DNA of 64,000 nt from Planctomycetota bacterium (GCA_025459125.1 JALORE010000002.1:27413-91412), one strand, 5' to 3'; shown: positions 27,297 through 38,758, counted from the stretch's first letter. Numbers and translations are program-made. The notes: generated by a model from the letters alone, not told the origin.

Positions 27297-27378
27297 CCAC
27301 ATGCCCGCTACGAGCTGCGCAACCGTAACCGACGCGCGGCGCGGGGCCGCCTCAAGGCGGAAGGCCTTGGGGATGGTC

Positions 27379-28719
27379 CTACAGGGCAGTGAAGGTGCCG
27401 ATATACACTCTGACCGTTTCCCCGGGCAACCGGCCGAGACCCACGTGCAGGCCATGCAGCTCCTTGGTGTCGCGCCGTCGCTGCGCATAGCGGCCCTCCT
27501 GCAACTCCTGGGGCTGCCACCACGCGGGTGCCCCGGTGCGGTAGGCGGTCTCCAGGTGTTCCCGTACGGCTGCGTCGGTGGTGAATTCCGCGTACACCGG
27601 CAAGGTCGCCGTCCGCGCCAGGCATGTCACGAGATCCGGCCGGGGCAGATCGAATCGGACCCAGCCCACTTGTCCCGCCAGGTTGGAGTCGGAGGCGTAG
27701 CACACCTCGGAGACGCTGGCGGGCAAGTCCAGTCCCAGCAACGTCCAGATGGCATCCCGCGGGTCCGGGGTGATCGTGTGGCATTGCGCGTGGGCATAGC
27801 ATAGGAAGAGTCCGTCGGTACGGCCGAGGATCAGTACCAGCGTACGATCTTCCTGGGATTCGCCCAGACGGAAACCCTCCAGGGACCTGGATGCCTCCTC
27901 GACGCCGCGATTCAGCTCGGCGGGTCTCCACCAGGACGACTCCGTGCCAGGACCCCATGTGCTCAGTCGGTCCGCCAGACGCTCCACCTCGCCGGGACCG
28001 CCGTATTTCACCAGTCTGCTGTGTGTTCTTGCCTCCTGGAGGAACTGCCGATAACCGGCCTCGTCGAGAGTCCAGCGCTGCCAGACACCGGTGTCATACC
28101 TGTGCTCGAGCCGGCTGTCGATCGTGACGTGGGTGTGCATCTCGCGCGCCGCAGCGGGCCTGGGGAGATTCTCGTGGGCGACCGCTTTCTCGGCGTGTTT
28201 GCCGGTAATCAGCAACACGCACACCTCCCATACTCCCGCGGTTCTCTCGGCGGTCCAGACCCGCACCTCCCACGATTCGGCGCGCTGGACCCGCTTGCTG
28301 GTCACAGAAAGGGGATTCCACAGGGCTGTTACCCTCTGGGCAAAATGCCCTAAGGTTGGGTCACGTGAGAACGGCTCGGGGAACTCCACGCTTCCTTTCG
28401 CCAGATCACGATACGCGGGAAACACGGCTTTCCCATCCAGGAGCTGCTCCAGATCCTCCCGCGCGAGATCGAGACAAAACAGGACCACGTCCTCGACGTC
28501 GGACCGGTAGGAGAACACGAAGTGCCTGGCCGAGATAGGAAACCGCACGCCCAGGTACTGTTCCAGCCAGGCCTGGGGAGTCAGTCGTGCCTGGGCCTGC
28601 GCCGACGGCAGTTCTCCATACGCCGCGCGCTGGACGCCCCACAAGGAGCACCAGCACATCCCTGCCAGGCCCCATTTTCTGACAAGGACATGTTTCGTGT
28701 CGCACGGTGCCGATATCAT
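27379..28719 (-). CDS. Putative exported protein of unknown function (446 aa)
   Basis: Start at ATG 28719 (MISAPCDTKHVLVRKWG) with GGGAG 8 nt upstream; an upstream in-frame start at 28803 lacks one. The first 45 residues contain a short hydrophobic stretch (WGLAGMCWCSLWGV) that may be a signal peptide. No known domain is recognised. The N-terminal half (YLGVRFPISARHFVFSYRSD..LFCLDLAR) and the C-terminal half (LLGLDLPASVSEVCYASDSN..VRFDLPRPDL) appear to be two copies of one module, as both run from an LGxxxP-type start to an acidic PRPDL/LAREDL segment. Downstream of argS on the same strand, with a 180-nt gap. Confidence 0.75.
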   Translation of the reverse strand: MISAPCDTKHVLVRKWGLAGMCWCSLWGVQRAAYGELPSAQAQARLTPQAWLEQYLGVRFPISARHFVFSYRSDVEDVVLFCLDLAREDLEQLLDGKAVFPAYRDLAKGSVEFPEPFSRDPTLGHFAQRVTALWNPLSVTSKRVQRAESWEVRVWTAERTAGVWEVCVLLITGKHAEKAVAHENLPRPAAAREMHTHVTIDSRLEHRYDTGVWQRWTLDEAGYRQFLQEARTHSRLVKYGGPGEVERLADRLSTWGPGTESSWWRPAELNRGVEEASRSLEGFRLGESQEDRTLVLILGRTDGLFLCYAHAQCHTITPDPRDAIWTLLGLDLPASVSEVCYASDSNLAGQVGWVRFDLPRPDLVTCLARTATLPVYAEFTTDAAVREHLETAYRTGAPAWWQPQELQEGRYAQRRRDTKELHGLHVGLGRLPGETVRVYIGTFTAL

Positions 28720-28899
28720 ACTACGTCTCCCTCGCTCATTTCTGATGCTCGGTTTCGCGGTCGGACTCCCGGCATCCGAGTTCAACCGGCTGTATTCGTC
28801 CATCCATGGAGTTGCGCGGCCATGCCCGGTGTTACGGCGGTTCGTCGCGGGGGCGGGGAAGGGCCCAAAAGGCGAGTGTTCTGCGGACGTGACTTGCCG

Positions 28900-30693
28900 T
28901 CACATCTGCTCGACCACTTGGATGCCCAGCAGCCGGCTCAGGCCATGGCGGATCGTCCGGGCGGTCAGGTCGCAGAGCAGCAGACGCGTCGGCCGCCTGG
29001 CCGCCGGGGCGTCCAGGACCGGGCACTCCGTGTAGAAAGCGCTGAACTTCTGCGCCAGCTCGTAGAGGTAGGCGGTCAGGTAGTTCGGTCGATAGTCGGC
29101 GCTCGCGGCTTCGATCGTCTCCGCGTAGCGGACCAGGTGCTTGCCCAGGTCCAGCTCCGTCGGCTCCTCGAGATCGAGACTGCCGATGCCGCCCAACTCC
29201 GCCGGGATGTTCACGCCTTTGCCTTCGGCCTTGCGTTCGATGGATTTGACGCGGGCGTACGCGTACTGCATGTACGGCGCGGTGTTGCCGTCCATGGCGA
29301 GCATCTTGTCAAAGCTGAAGACGTAATCGCTGGTCCGGTTGTTGGAGTAGTCGGCGTACTTGACCGCGCCGATACCGACAGCTTCCGCGACCTTCCCCTT
29401 CTGGGCGGGCGGCAGATCGGGATTCTTCTCCTCCACGACGGCCCGGGCCCGCTCGATGGCTTCATCGAGGAGCTCCCTGAGCTTGACATTCTCGCCCGCG
29501 CGGGTCTTCAACGGTTTGCCGTCCTCGCCGAGGACGCTGCCAAATGTTACGTGGGCCAATTCCACCGTCCGGCCGTCCCGCCGGTTCCACCCGGCCATTT
29601 CCGCCACCTTGAACAGCATTTGAAAATGCTGAATCTGCCGGGCATCGGTCACGTAGACGATGCGATCCGCCTTCAGGACGTTGACGCGATAGCGCAGGGC
29701 TGCCAAATCCGTGGTCGCATAGAGATAAGCGCCGTCCGATTTCTGGATGAGGAAGGGCAGCGGCTCACCTTCCTTCGTCTTGAACCCCGGCGGGAATACG
29801 CACACCGCCCCGGCCGACTTGACAGCCAGGCCGAGATTCTCCAAATCGGCGACTACAGCAGGAAGCTTGTCGTTGTAAAAGCTCTCGCCGCGGACGTCAT
29901 TGCGCAGGAGTTGTACGCCGAGACGATCGTATATGGTCTGGCATTCTGCCAGGGACTTGTCGCATATGAGCGTCCAGTCTTCCAAGGTGGATTTGTCGCC
30001 TGATTGAAGACTCACGACAAACCTGCGGGACTCCTCCACGAATTGAGGGTCTGTATCAAACAGCCTCTTGGCTTCTCGGTACATCCCCTCGATATCGGTA
30101 AGATCCAAGACCGTAGTGATCAAGAGAGCACCATCTCCCTGGGCGACCATGGCATGTCGGTATATGTAAGCTATCAGCATGCCAAATTGTGTGCCCCAGT
30201 CGCCCACATGGTTCTGGCGTATGACCTTCTGGCCGAGGAATTCGAGCAGATGGCAGATGGCGTCACCGATGATCGTGCTACGGAGATGGCCAACGTGCAT
30301 TTCCTTGGCGATGTTGGGACTTGAGAAGTCCACAACGACCGTCTGCGCCTCGGGCACCGGGGTGATGCCCAACCGGTCGCACTGGTCGGCGTTGATGCGC
30401 AGGAGTTGCTCGGCAGTGTGCTGAGGCTTCAGGCGCAGGTTGATGAAGCCCGGCCCGGCCACTTCCGGCGGCTCACAGATATCGCCCAAGTCAAGCCGGG
30501 CGACGACCTCCTCGGCCAGCTTGCGGGGGCTGATCTTGAGCTGCTTGGCGAGGGCCATGATGCCGTTGGCCTGGTAGTCGCCGAAGCGCGGGTCGCTCGC
30601 CGGCCGCACAATCGCGGCACAATCCGGCCGCCCTGTCACCTTCGCCATCGCCGCCGTGATTCGTTCGTTGAGAGTATCGAGTGCAGAGTTCAC
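28900..30693 (-). CDS. argS: Arginyl-tRNA synthetase
   Basis: Class I synthetase charging tRNA-Arg. 597 aa. The N-terminal Add1 domain covers about residues 1-100; the HIGH motif appears as HVGHLRSTIIGDAI; the core contains YVTDARQIQHFQMLF; the C-terminal DALR anticodon-binding domain starts near FDKMLAMDGNTAPYMQYAYAR. As in most ArgRS the KMSK motif is degenerate (GEDGKPLKTRAG). Lies 35 nt downstream of rsfS, probably in one transcript. Confidence 0.97.
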   Translation of the reverse strand: MNSALDTLNERITAAMAKVTGRPDCAAIVRPASDPRFGDYQANGIMALAKQLKISPRKLAEEVVARLDLGDICEPPEVAGPGFINLRLKPQHTAEQLLRINADQCDRLGITPVPEAQTVVVDFSSPNIAKEMHVGHLRSTIIGDAICHLLEFLGQKVIRQNHVGDWGTQFGMLIAYIYRHAMVAQGDGALLITTVLDLTDIEGMYREAKRLFDTDPQFVEESRRFVVSLQSGDKSTLEDWTLICDKSLAECQTIYDRLGVQLLRNDVRGESFYNDKLPAVVADLENLGLAVKSAGAVCVFPPGFKTKEGEPLPFLIQKSDGAYLYATTDLAALRYRVNVLKADRIVYVTDARQIQHFQMLFKVAEMAGWNRRDGRTVELAHVTFGSVLGEDGKPLKTRAGENVKLRELLDEAIERARAVVEEKNPDLPPAQKGKVAEAVGIGAVKYADYSNNRTSDYVFSFDKMLAMDGNTAPYMQYAYARVKSIERKAEGKGVNIPAELGGIGSLDLEEPTELDLGKHLVRYAETIEAASADYRPNYLTAYLYELAQKFSAFYTECPVLDAPAARRPTRLLLCDLTARTIRHGLSRLLGIQVVEQM

Positions 30694-30728
30694 AAAATCA
30701 TCGATCGCAAATCATCAACCATAGATCA

Positions 30729-31088
30729 TCAATAATCGATCTTCTCGGCGTCGCCCCAGAGCAGCTCGAGCTCGTAGAACTGGCGGTACTCCGGGTCGAA
30801 GAGGTGCACGACGACGTCGATGTAATCGAGGAGGATCCAGCGGGACTGCTCGTAGCCGGCCCGGCCGAACCGCGAAAAGCCCTGCTCGCGCCCGGCCTGG
30901 GAGATCTCATCCGCGACGCTTTGCATCTGCCGGTTGCTGGTGCCGGTGGCAATGACGAAGTAGTCGGTGGCGGGCGACAGGCCCCGCAGGTCCAGCACGA
31001 GAATGTCCGTGCAATGCCGGTCCCGGGCGATCCGCGCCGCCGTTTGGGCAAACTCCTTCGCTTTCTTATTCGGTTTCCTTCTCGCCAA
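30729..31088 (-). CDS. rsfS: Ribosomal silencing factor RsfS
   Basis: 119 aa, binds ribosomal protein L14 and prevents subunit joining under starvation. Motifs: DILVLDLRGLSPATDYFVIATG and DYIDVVVHLFDPEYRQFYELE followed by LWGDA, all typical of the family. Start is a TTG at 31088 with AGGA upstream; no ATG fits. A terminator-like hairpin with a U-tract lies only 20 nt upstream in its leader (31108-31140). Confidence 0.94.
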   Translation of the reverse strand: MARRKPNKKAKEFAQTAARIARDRHCTDILVLDLRGLSPATDYFVIATGTSNRQMQSVADEISQAGREQGFSRFGRAGYEQSRWILLDYIDVVVHLFDPEYRQFYELELLWGDAEKIDY

Positions 31089-31107
31089 TCTTCACGTCCT
31101 TCCTGTC

Positions 31108-31140
31108 AAAAAGAAAAGGGCGGCTATCTGCCAGCCGCCC
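31108..31140 (-). terminator. Intrinsic terminator hairpin in the rsfS leader
   Basis: Minus strand GGGCGGCT-loop-AGCCGCCC followed by TTTTCTTTTT, ending 20 nt before the rsfS start codon. It could be a second terminator for the pyrophosphatase gene or an attenuator. Confidence 0.75.
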
Positions 31141-31210
31141 GTAGAGTACCTGCTCTCTGCCTCCGCGTCAATCGGGCGGCCCAACCTTCCTGTGGTCCGT
31201 AAGTCCGCCA

Positions 31211-31240
31211 ATAAAAAGGGGGCACGACCAGCGTGCCCCC
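31211..31240 (-). terminator. Terminator of the pyrophosphatase gene
   Basis: Minus strand GGGGGCACG-loop-CGTGCCCCC followed by TTTTTAT, 22 nt after the stop at 31263. Confidence 0.88.
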
Positions 31241-31262
31241 GGGGAATCGGTCCCAGACACGG

Positions 31263-33860
<2,598 letters not shown>

Positions 33861-33918
33861 AGCCTGCCCGTTTCAAAAAGAACTTTACTCATCCACACAC
33901 AAGGACACGAAACGCAGT

Positions 33919-33946
33919 ACTGTATCGCAATCGCGCCGTTTTTCAA
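33919..33946 (-). promoter_or_regulatory. Probable hppA promoter
   Basis: Minus strand TTGAAA, 16-nt spacer, TACAGT; leader about 50 nt. Confidence 0.5.
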
Positions 33947-34021
33947 GCGATTTTTCTGCAAAGTGCGTCAGTGAGTTGGCAACCCAAAGGCAGAAGGCCC
34001 TCCGCACGGGACCCGCAACCA

Positions 34022-35224
34022 TCAGGTGTGGTAGTCAGCATTTATACGGACGTACTCGGCGCTCAGGTCGCAGCCATAGTAGAAATCGCCAAACCGACCG
34101 ACGCCCAGATCGACCGTGATCGTGTGTTCCCGCTGGGAGACGATGCGGGCGGCCACTTTGGGATTGAAGTCGGTGGGTGCCCCGTTTCTGAAGACGTATA
34201 GGTCGTCCAGCTTGCAGGAGAGCTTCGCCGGGTTGAGATCCACGCCGGAGGAGCCGACGGCACAGATGATCCGTCCCCAGTTCGGGTCCCCGCCGTGGAC
34301 GGCGCACTTGAAAAGCGGGTAGTCCGCAACCGCGCGGGCTGCTTTGGTCGCCTCGGCGATGCTGGCGGCTCCTTTGATGACCACCTTGAACATCCGGGTC
34401 GCTCCCTCGGCGTCCAGGGCCATCTGCCGGACCAGATCGGTGCACAGATCGGCCAGGGCTCCCAGGAACTTCTGGTAAGCCGCGGATTGACCGGTGAGGC
34501 GCGGATTGCCGGCCAGGCCCGACGTCAGCAGGATGGCGGTGTCGTTGGTGCTCTGGTGGCCGTCCACTGTAAACCGGTTGAGCGAGCCGCCGATGGCTTC
34601 GCGCAAAGCTTTCTGCAGCAAGGACTTGCCGATCGCGACATCCGTCGTGATAAACAGCAGGGTGGTGGCGAGGTTGGGCCCGATCATGCCGGCCCCCTTG
34701 ACCGTGCCGGCGATCTTCACCGTTGCCCGCGCGAGCTTGACCTCGCGATACGCATGCTTGAGCCGGGTGTCCGTGGTCATGATGGCTTTCGCGAATGCCA
34801 GTCCCGCCTTGGGCGAATCGCCCAACCGGGGGATGGCGTTAGCAATTCCCGGCAGAACTTTCTCCATCGGCAGTTGGTGGCCGATGATGCCGGTGGAGGC
34901 GACGAGCACCTCCCGGGGCGACGCAGCCAGGTATCCCGCCGTGGCCTCGCACATCTGCCGGGCATTCGCCAGACCCCTCTTCCCAGTGCAGGCGTTGGCA
35001 TTGCCGGAGTTGACCACCACGGCGTAGACCTTGCGGCTCTCGATATGCTCCCGGCTGATCTGGACGGCCGCCGAGACGATGCGGTTCGTGGTGAACATCG
35101 CCGCCGCGGTGGCCCCGGTCGGACACACCAGCAGTCCCAAGTCCGCATTGCCGGACACCTTCACTCCCGACGCCAAACCAGCCGCCCAAAACCCCTGCGG
35201 AGCTGTGACACTGTCGTTTCTCAT
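34022..35224 (-). CDS. argJ: Glutamate N-acetyltransferase / amino-acid acetyltransferase (ornithine acetyltransferase)
   Basis: Transfers acetyl between N-acetylornithine and glutamate in the cyclic arginine pathway. The self-cleavage site is visible in KGAGMIGPNLATTLLF, where Thr after Ala becomes the catalytic nucleophile of the beta chain. FTVDGHQSTNDTAILL and the C-terminal DLGVGRFGDFYYGCDLS are further family marks. 400 aa, normal length. Whether it can also use acetyl-CoA (fully bifunctional) cannot be told from sequence alone. Last gene of the probable rplM-rpsI-argC operon, 104 nt behind the nitrilase gene. Confidence 0.96.
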   Translation of the reverse strand: MRNDSVTAPQGFWAAGLASGVKVSGNADLGLLVCPTGATAAAMFTTNRIVSAAVQISREHIESRKVYAVVVNSGNANACTGKRGLANARQMCEATAGYLAASPREVLVASTGIIGHQLPMEKVLPGIANAIPRLGDSPKAGLAFAKAIMTTDTRLKHAYREVKLARATVKIAGTVKGAGMIGPNLATTLLFITTDVAIGKSLLQKALREAIGGSLNRFTVDGHQSTNDTAILLTSGLAGNPRLTGQSAAYQKFLGALADLCTDLVRQMALDAEGATRMFKVVIKGAASIAEATKAARAVADYPLFKCAVHGGDPNWGRIICAVGSSGVDLNPAKLSCKLDDLYVFRNGAPTDFNPKVAARIVSQREHTITVDLGVGRFGDFYYGCDLSAEYVRINADYHT

Positions 35225-35328
35225 AATGACTCTCTATCCCTTTTTATTCCGTTCACGTCGGCCTGCTCAATGATAGTCCGCGGCATCCCGGCTCTACAAG
35301 CGTTCTTGCTGCGGCGTGTGAGCCGCGA

Positions 35329-36177
35329 TCAGAGTACCGTCAGATCCATGGAGCGGGGATCATCGATGTCGCCGGGGCCGTTGGTGAGCTTGCCAGCGAC
35401 GGCGTGCTCGCGGAACCCCGTCATCGGGTCGTAGAAGTTCTTGCCCGGGTCCACCGTGCTGACCATCATGCCCGGCCGGTTGGGCCGGAGCTGGCCGGCG
35501 ATCACGCCATCCGGCTGAATGAAGCAGGACGGGTACGGCGAGTAGGGGTGACTGGAGTTGGTCATGCTCACCCAGAAATAGTTGGTCGCGGCGTGGCACT
35601 GCATCGTCTGCCGCATGATGTTCGTGTGCACACTGGGGCCCATCTGGCGGGCGTTGTAGAAGGACTGGAAGACACACTGCACGTCCTGTTTGTACAACTG
35701 GCGATACAGCTCCGGGAAACGCAGGTCGAAGCAGATGAGCAGGGAACACCGGACGCCGTTCAGGTCGAACGTGACGAAGCGGTTGCCGGGCGTGAAGTGT
35801 TCCAGGTCACCCGAGGTACAGAACCTTTTGTCGTAACGGGTTACGATCTTGCCCTTGGGGCTGATCAGGTAGAGGCAGTTGTGCGGCCGGTGGGGCGGCG
35901 TCAGGGGGTGTGTGCTGCCCAGCACGACCCACAGGCCCAGCTCCCCGGCCAGCGCCATGATTCGCAGAGTTTCTTCCCGCAAGGCGGACCAGTTGTAGCC
36001 CTCGAACGAGGGAAAATCCACCCCGACGTAGCCGCTCAGCGCGCACTCCGAGAAGTGAACCGCGTCCGCTCCCGCTTTGGCGGCCTTCTGCAAGAACCGC
36101 CGGATGGCGACGGCATTGTGCTGCACCGAGCCCGTGACGGCGAACTGGCACGTCGCGATTCTGAGGGTACTCGTCAT
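35329..36177 (-). CDS. Nitrilase-superfamily carbon-nitrogen hydrolase
   Basis: 282 aa. The catalytic triad of the superfamily is visible: Glu in HFSECALSGYVG, Lys in VTRYDKRFC, and Cys in LLICFDLRFPELYR. The fold is the alpha-beta-beta-alpha amidase type; the substrate is unknown. ATG 36177 overlaps the stop of the upstream AhpD-like gene by 4 nt (ATGA), indicating translational coupling. Its place between argC and argJ suggests an amide or ureide related to arginine, but this is inference. Confidence 0.9.
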   Translation of the reverse strand: MTSTLRIATCQFAVTGSVQHNAVAIRRFLQKAAKAGADAVHFSECALSGYVGVDFPSFEGYNWSALREETLRIMALAGELGLWVVLGSTHPLTPPHRPHNCLYLISPKGKIVTRYDKRFCTSGDLEHFTPGNRFVTFDLNGVRCSLLICFDLRFPELYRQLYKQDVQCVFQSFYNARQMGPSVHTNIMRQTMQCHAATNYFWVSMTNSSHPYSPYPSCFIQPDGVIAGQLRPNRPGMMVSTVDPGKNFYDPMTGFREHAVAGKLTNGPGDIDDPRSMDLTVL

Positions 36178-36530
36178 CCTTTCGATCCTACCTCCCCAAA
36201 GACCCGTTCCATGACCTCCAGCGCGAGGCGCGCCGAGACGGTCGCCCGGCCGCCGCCCATTTCCATGCCGACCTCCACCGCCTCCAGCGTTTCCTGGCGC
36301 GTGGCGCCCGCCCGGGCGGCCTGCTCGATGTGCCACTGCATGCAGGACTCGCAATCCGTCACGACGGAGATCCCTACCGCAATCAATTCCTTGTGCTTCT
36401 TGGCCAGGGCGCCATCGCTGTAGGTTGCCGCTTCCATGTCCAAGAAGGCGCGGTAGACCTTCGAATTCAGGGACAGCAGCCGCTGGTGCGCCCGTTGCCT
36501 CTGGCGACAGATCTCCTCGATCTTGTCCAT
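36174..36530 (-). CDS. Carboxymuconolactone decarboxylase / AhpD-like family protein
   Basis: Small helical protein (118 aa from ATG 36530; GAGGGA lies 6 nt upstream). A GTG at 36557 overlapping the argC stop and an ATG at 36536 are alternatives. The CxxC-type site DCESCMQWHIEQA is the redox motif of AhpD-like proteins, and GATRQETLEAVEVGMEMGGG is the typical following helix. Family members act as peroxidase reductants or decarboxylases; here the CxxC-His arrangement favours a thiol redox role. Wedged between argC and the nitrilase gene. Confidence 0.88.
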   Translation of the reverse strand: MDKIEEICRQRQRAHQRLLSLNSKVYRAFLDMEAATYSDGALAKKHKELIAVGISVVTDCESCMQWHIEQAARAGATRQETLEAVEVGMEMGGGRATVSARLALEVMERVFGEVGSKG

Positions 36531-36553
36531 GTCCATTCCCTCGGTGCGACCGC

Positions 36554-37564
36554 TCACTCCAGGCCCATCGTTTCCCGCAGGCCGAAGAGCAGGTTCATGT
36601 TCTGAATGGCTTGGCCGGAAGCACCCTTCGTCAGGTTGTCGATCACGGAGAAGACCACGACCGTGTCTTTGATGAACGTGGGGAACACGTGGCAGTAGTT
36701 GGTTCCCGTCACGTCCCTGACCGCCGGAGCGGAGTTGCGGACCTGGACAAAGTGCTCGTCCCGATAGAAATCAGTATAGACCGTCTGGAGTTGCTCATGG
36801 TTCACGTGGGCCTTCGGCCGGCAGTATACGGTCGCGAGCATGCCGCGGTCGAACGGTCCGGCATGGGGCTGGAACAGCACTCGCACGGGCGAACCCGCGA
36901 CTTCCGTGGCGATCTGCTCGATTTCCGGCATATGCCGGTGCACGCCAATCCCGTACGGGAAGAGGTTCTCGTCCATGTACGGGAAGTGGAACTTCGGCGT
37001 CGGATTCTTGCCGCCGCCGGAGACGCCGGTTACGGAATTGACGATGATGGAACTCGTCTCCACCAAGCCCTCGCGCAGCAACGGGGCCAGGGCCAGCATC
37101 GAGCAGGTGGGAAAACAGCCGGGGTTTGCCACCAGTTTGGTCTTTTGGATCTGCGCACGGAACAGCTCCGGCAGGCCGTAGGCCGCCCGGGCCAGATTCG
37201 CCGTGTCGGTGTGCGGCGTCTTGTAGTACTGCTCGTAGACCTTGACGTCCTTGAGCCGGTAATCGGCGCTGAAATCGATCACCTTGACCCCGGCACGCAG
37301 CAGCTCCGGCACAAACTGCATCGAGACCTTGTGCGGCAGACAGCACAGGGCCACGTCGGCCAGGTCGGCCAGCTTCTGGAGGTTGAGCGGCTCGACCATC
37401 AGCTCACAGCGGCCCTGAAACTCCGGAAACATCTCCTGCATGGGGCCGCATTCCTCCGGCAGGGCGGTCAGGTACGTGGCCTTGGCGTCACCGTGTCGCA
37501 GCAGGATCCGAATCGTCTCGGCCCCGGTGTAGCCGCTGGCGCCAATAATCGCAACCCGTATCAT
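36554..37564 (-). CDS. argC: N-acetyl-gamma-glutamyl-phosphate reductase
   Basis: NADPH-dependent reduction step of arginine biosynthesis. 336 aa from ATG 37564, with GAGGAG 7 nt upstream. The nucleotide-binding loop is VAIIGASGYTGAE; catalytic Cys is in VANPGCFPTCSM; FHFPYMDENLFPYGIGVHRH and HAGPFDRGMLATVY are family signatures. Follows rpsI after 188 nt containing two tandem hairpins. Confidence 0.97.
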   Translation of the reverse strand: MIRVAIIGASGYTGAETIRILLRHGDAKATYLTALPEECGPMQEMFPEFQGRCELMVEPLNLQKLADLADVALCCLPHKVSMQFVPELLRAGVKVIDFSADYRLKDVKVYEQYYKTPHTDTANLARAAYGLPELFRAQIQKTKLVANPGCFPTCSMLALAPLLREGLVETSSIIVNSVTGVSGGGKNPTPKFHFPYMDENLFPYGIGVHRHMPEIEQIATEVAGSPVRVLFQPHAGPFDRGMLATVYCRPKAHVNHEQLQTVYTDFYRDEHFVQVRNSAPAVRDVTGTNYCHVFPTFIKDTVVVFSVIDNLTKGASGQAIQNMNLLFGLRETMGLE

Positions 37565-37608
37565 AGCAACTCCTCGTGAGGTCCGCGTCCCCGCTCGCCC
37601 CAAAGTGG

Positions 37609-37656
37609 CACGGGCATCTGGCCCGTGATCCGCAATCCATGGGCAGAATGCCCATG
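37609..37656. repeat. Two tandem short hairpins between rpsI and argC
   Basis: CACGGGC-ATCTG-GCCCGTG (37609-37627) and CATGGGC-AGAAT-GCCCATG (37638-37656). The second is nearly the same word as GCATGGACAGAATACCCATG near 25356. No U-tract, so probably a repeat or processing site, not a terminator. Confidence 0.65.
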
Positions 37657-37752
37657 CCATGCGGTCGCGCGAAGACGACGCGACCCGTACCTAGAAAAAC
37701 AGCCGCTAAGATCGTCTCGGCGGCTGTGGAAGTCCAGTTGATTTTCCGCGAA

Positions 37753-38244
37753 TTACCGCTTCGAGAACTGGAATCTCCGCCGGGCACCGGCTTGGCCGGG
37801 CTTCTTCCTCTCGACCATTCTCGGATCGCGCGTCAGCAGTCCGTTGTCCCGCAGGGCGCCCAGGTAGTTTTCGTCGTAGCTGCGCAGTGCCCGGGCGACG
37901 CCCAGCAGGGTGGCGCCGGCCTGACCGGTGATGCCGCCGCCCCGCACGTTGACGAAGACATCGAAGGAGTTTTCCGCCTGCACGACCTTCAGAGCCGCCA
38001 GTGCCGCTTTGCGGTCCTGGTCGCGCCTGAAGTAGTCGTCCAGCTCGCGCTTGTTGATCATGAACTTGCCGTTGCCGGGACGAATCCGCACGCGGGCCAC
38101 GGAGGTCTTCCGCCGGCCGGTGCCCCACCAGTAACCGTACTTCTCCTTGCCTTTGTTTCCGGCGCCGATTGCCTTCTTGGGTTCGGCGACGGGTGCCTGC
38201 GACGTCTGCTCCACCACCACGTTCTCGGGTCGATTGTCTGCCAT
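37753..38244 (-). CDS. rpsI: 30S ribosomal protein S9
   Basis: 163 aa. Core S9 sequence from YWWGTGRRKTSVARVRI to the basic end GARRRFQFSKR, whose final Lys/Arg residues reach the ribosomal P site. An N-terminal extension of about 35 residues (MADNRPENVVVEQTSQAPV..) is not part of the usual bacterial S9. Follows rplM by 16 nt, the classic L13-S9 operon. Confidence 0.97.
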   Translation of the reverse strand: MADNRPENVVVEQTSQAPVAEPKKAIGAGNKGKEKYGYWWGTGRRKTSVARVRIRPGNGKFMINKRELDDYFRRDQDRKAALAALKVVQAENSFDVFVNVRGGGITGQAGATLLGVARALRSYDENYLGALRDNGLLTRDPRMVERKKPGQAGARRRFQFSKR

Positions 38245-38260
38245 GGTCTGATCGTTCCGC

Positions 38261-38692
38261 TTAGAACAGTTCTACTTTCTCGGGTTTCTGGGCCTGATGC
38301 TCGTGCTCGGGACCGCGAAAGACCTTGAGCTTCTTCAACGCGTGCCGACCCATCTGAGTCTTGGGCAGCATCTTGCGGACGGCCGTCTCGATGATGAACT
38401 CCGGCTTCTTCGCCATCATTTTGGCGTAGGGGACGACCTTGTAGCCCCCGGGATAGCGCGAATAGGAGTCATAGTACTTCTGCTCGGCCTTTGCCCCGGT
38501 GATCTTGACCTTCTCGGCGTTGATCACCACGACATAATCCCCGACATCCACATGGGGTGTCCACGTGGGCTTGTCCTTGCCCATCAAGATCACGGCGAGT
38601 TTGGCCGCCATGCGACCCAACACCGCGCCATCCGCATCCACCAGCAGCCAGCGTTGCTGGACCTGGTCCTTCTTGGCCATATAGCTCTTCAT
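38261..38692 (-). CDS. rplM: 50S ribosomal protein L13
   Basis: 143 aa from ATG 38692 with AAGAGAG upstream; the frame is open much further upstream but that region is intergenic repeat. Signatures: RWLLVDADGAVLGRMAAKLA, GDYVVVINAEKVKITG, YYDSYSRYPGGYK and AVRKMLPKTQMGRHALKKLKVF. First gene of the operon that continues into rpsI and probably argC-argJ. Confidence 0.97.
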   Translation of the reverse strand: MKSYMAKKDQVQQRWLLVDADGAVLGRMAAKLAVILMGKDKPTWTPHVDVGDYVVVINAEKVKITGAKAEQKYYDSYSRYPGGYKVVPYAKMMAKKPEFIIETAVRKMLPKTQMGRHALKKLKVFRGPEHEHQAQKPEKVELF

Positions 38693-38730
38693 AGGCGTAC
38701 TCTCTTCTTTCCTATCTATAGAAACCCAAG

Positions 38731-38758
38731 ATTTTAGCACACGCGGACGGTCTGTCAA
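38731..38758 (-). promoter_or_regulatory. rplM-rpsI operon promoter
   Basis: Minus strand TTGACA, 16-nt spacer, TAAAAT; about 38 nt between the -10 and the rplM ATG. Confidence 0.8.

Noticed and set aside
36174..36177. Frameshift between AhpD-like and nitrilase genes
   Set aside because: The 4-nt ATGA overlap is ordinary translational coupling; both products are complete.
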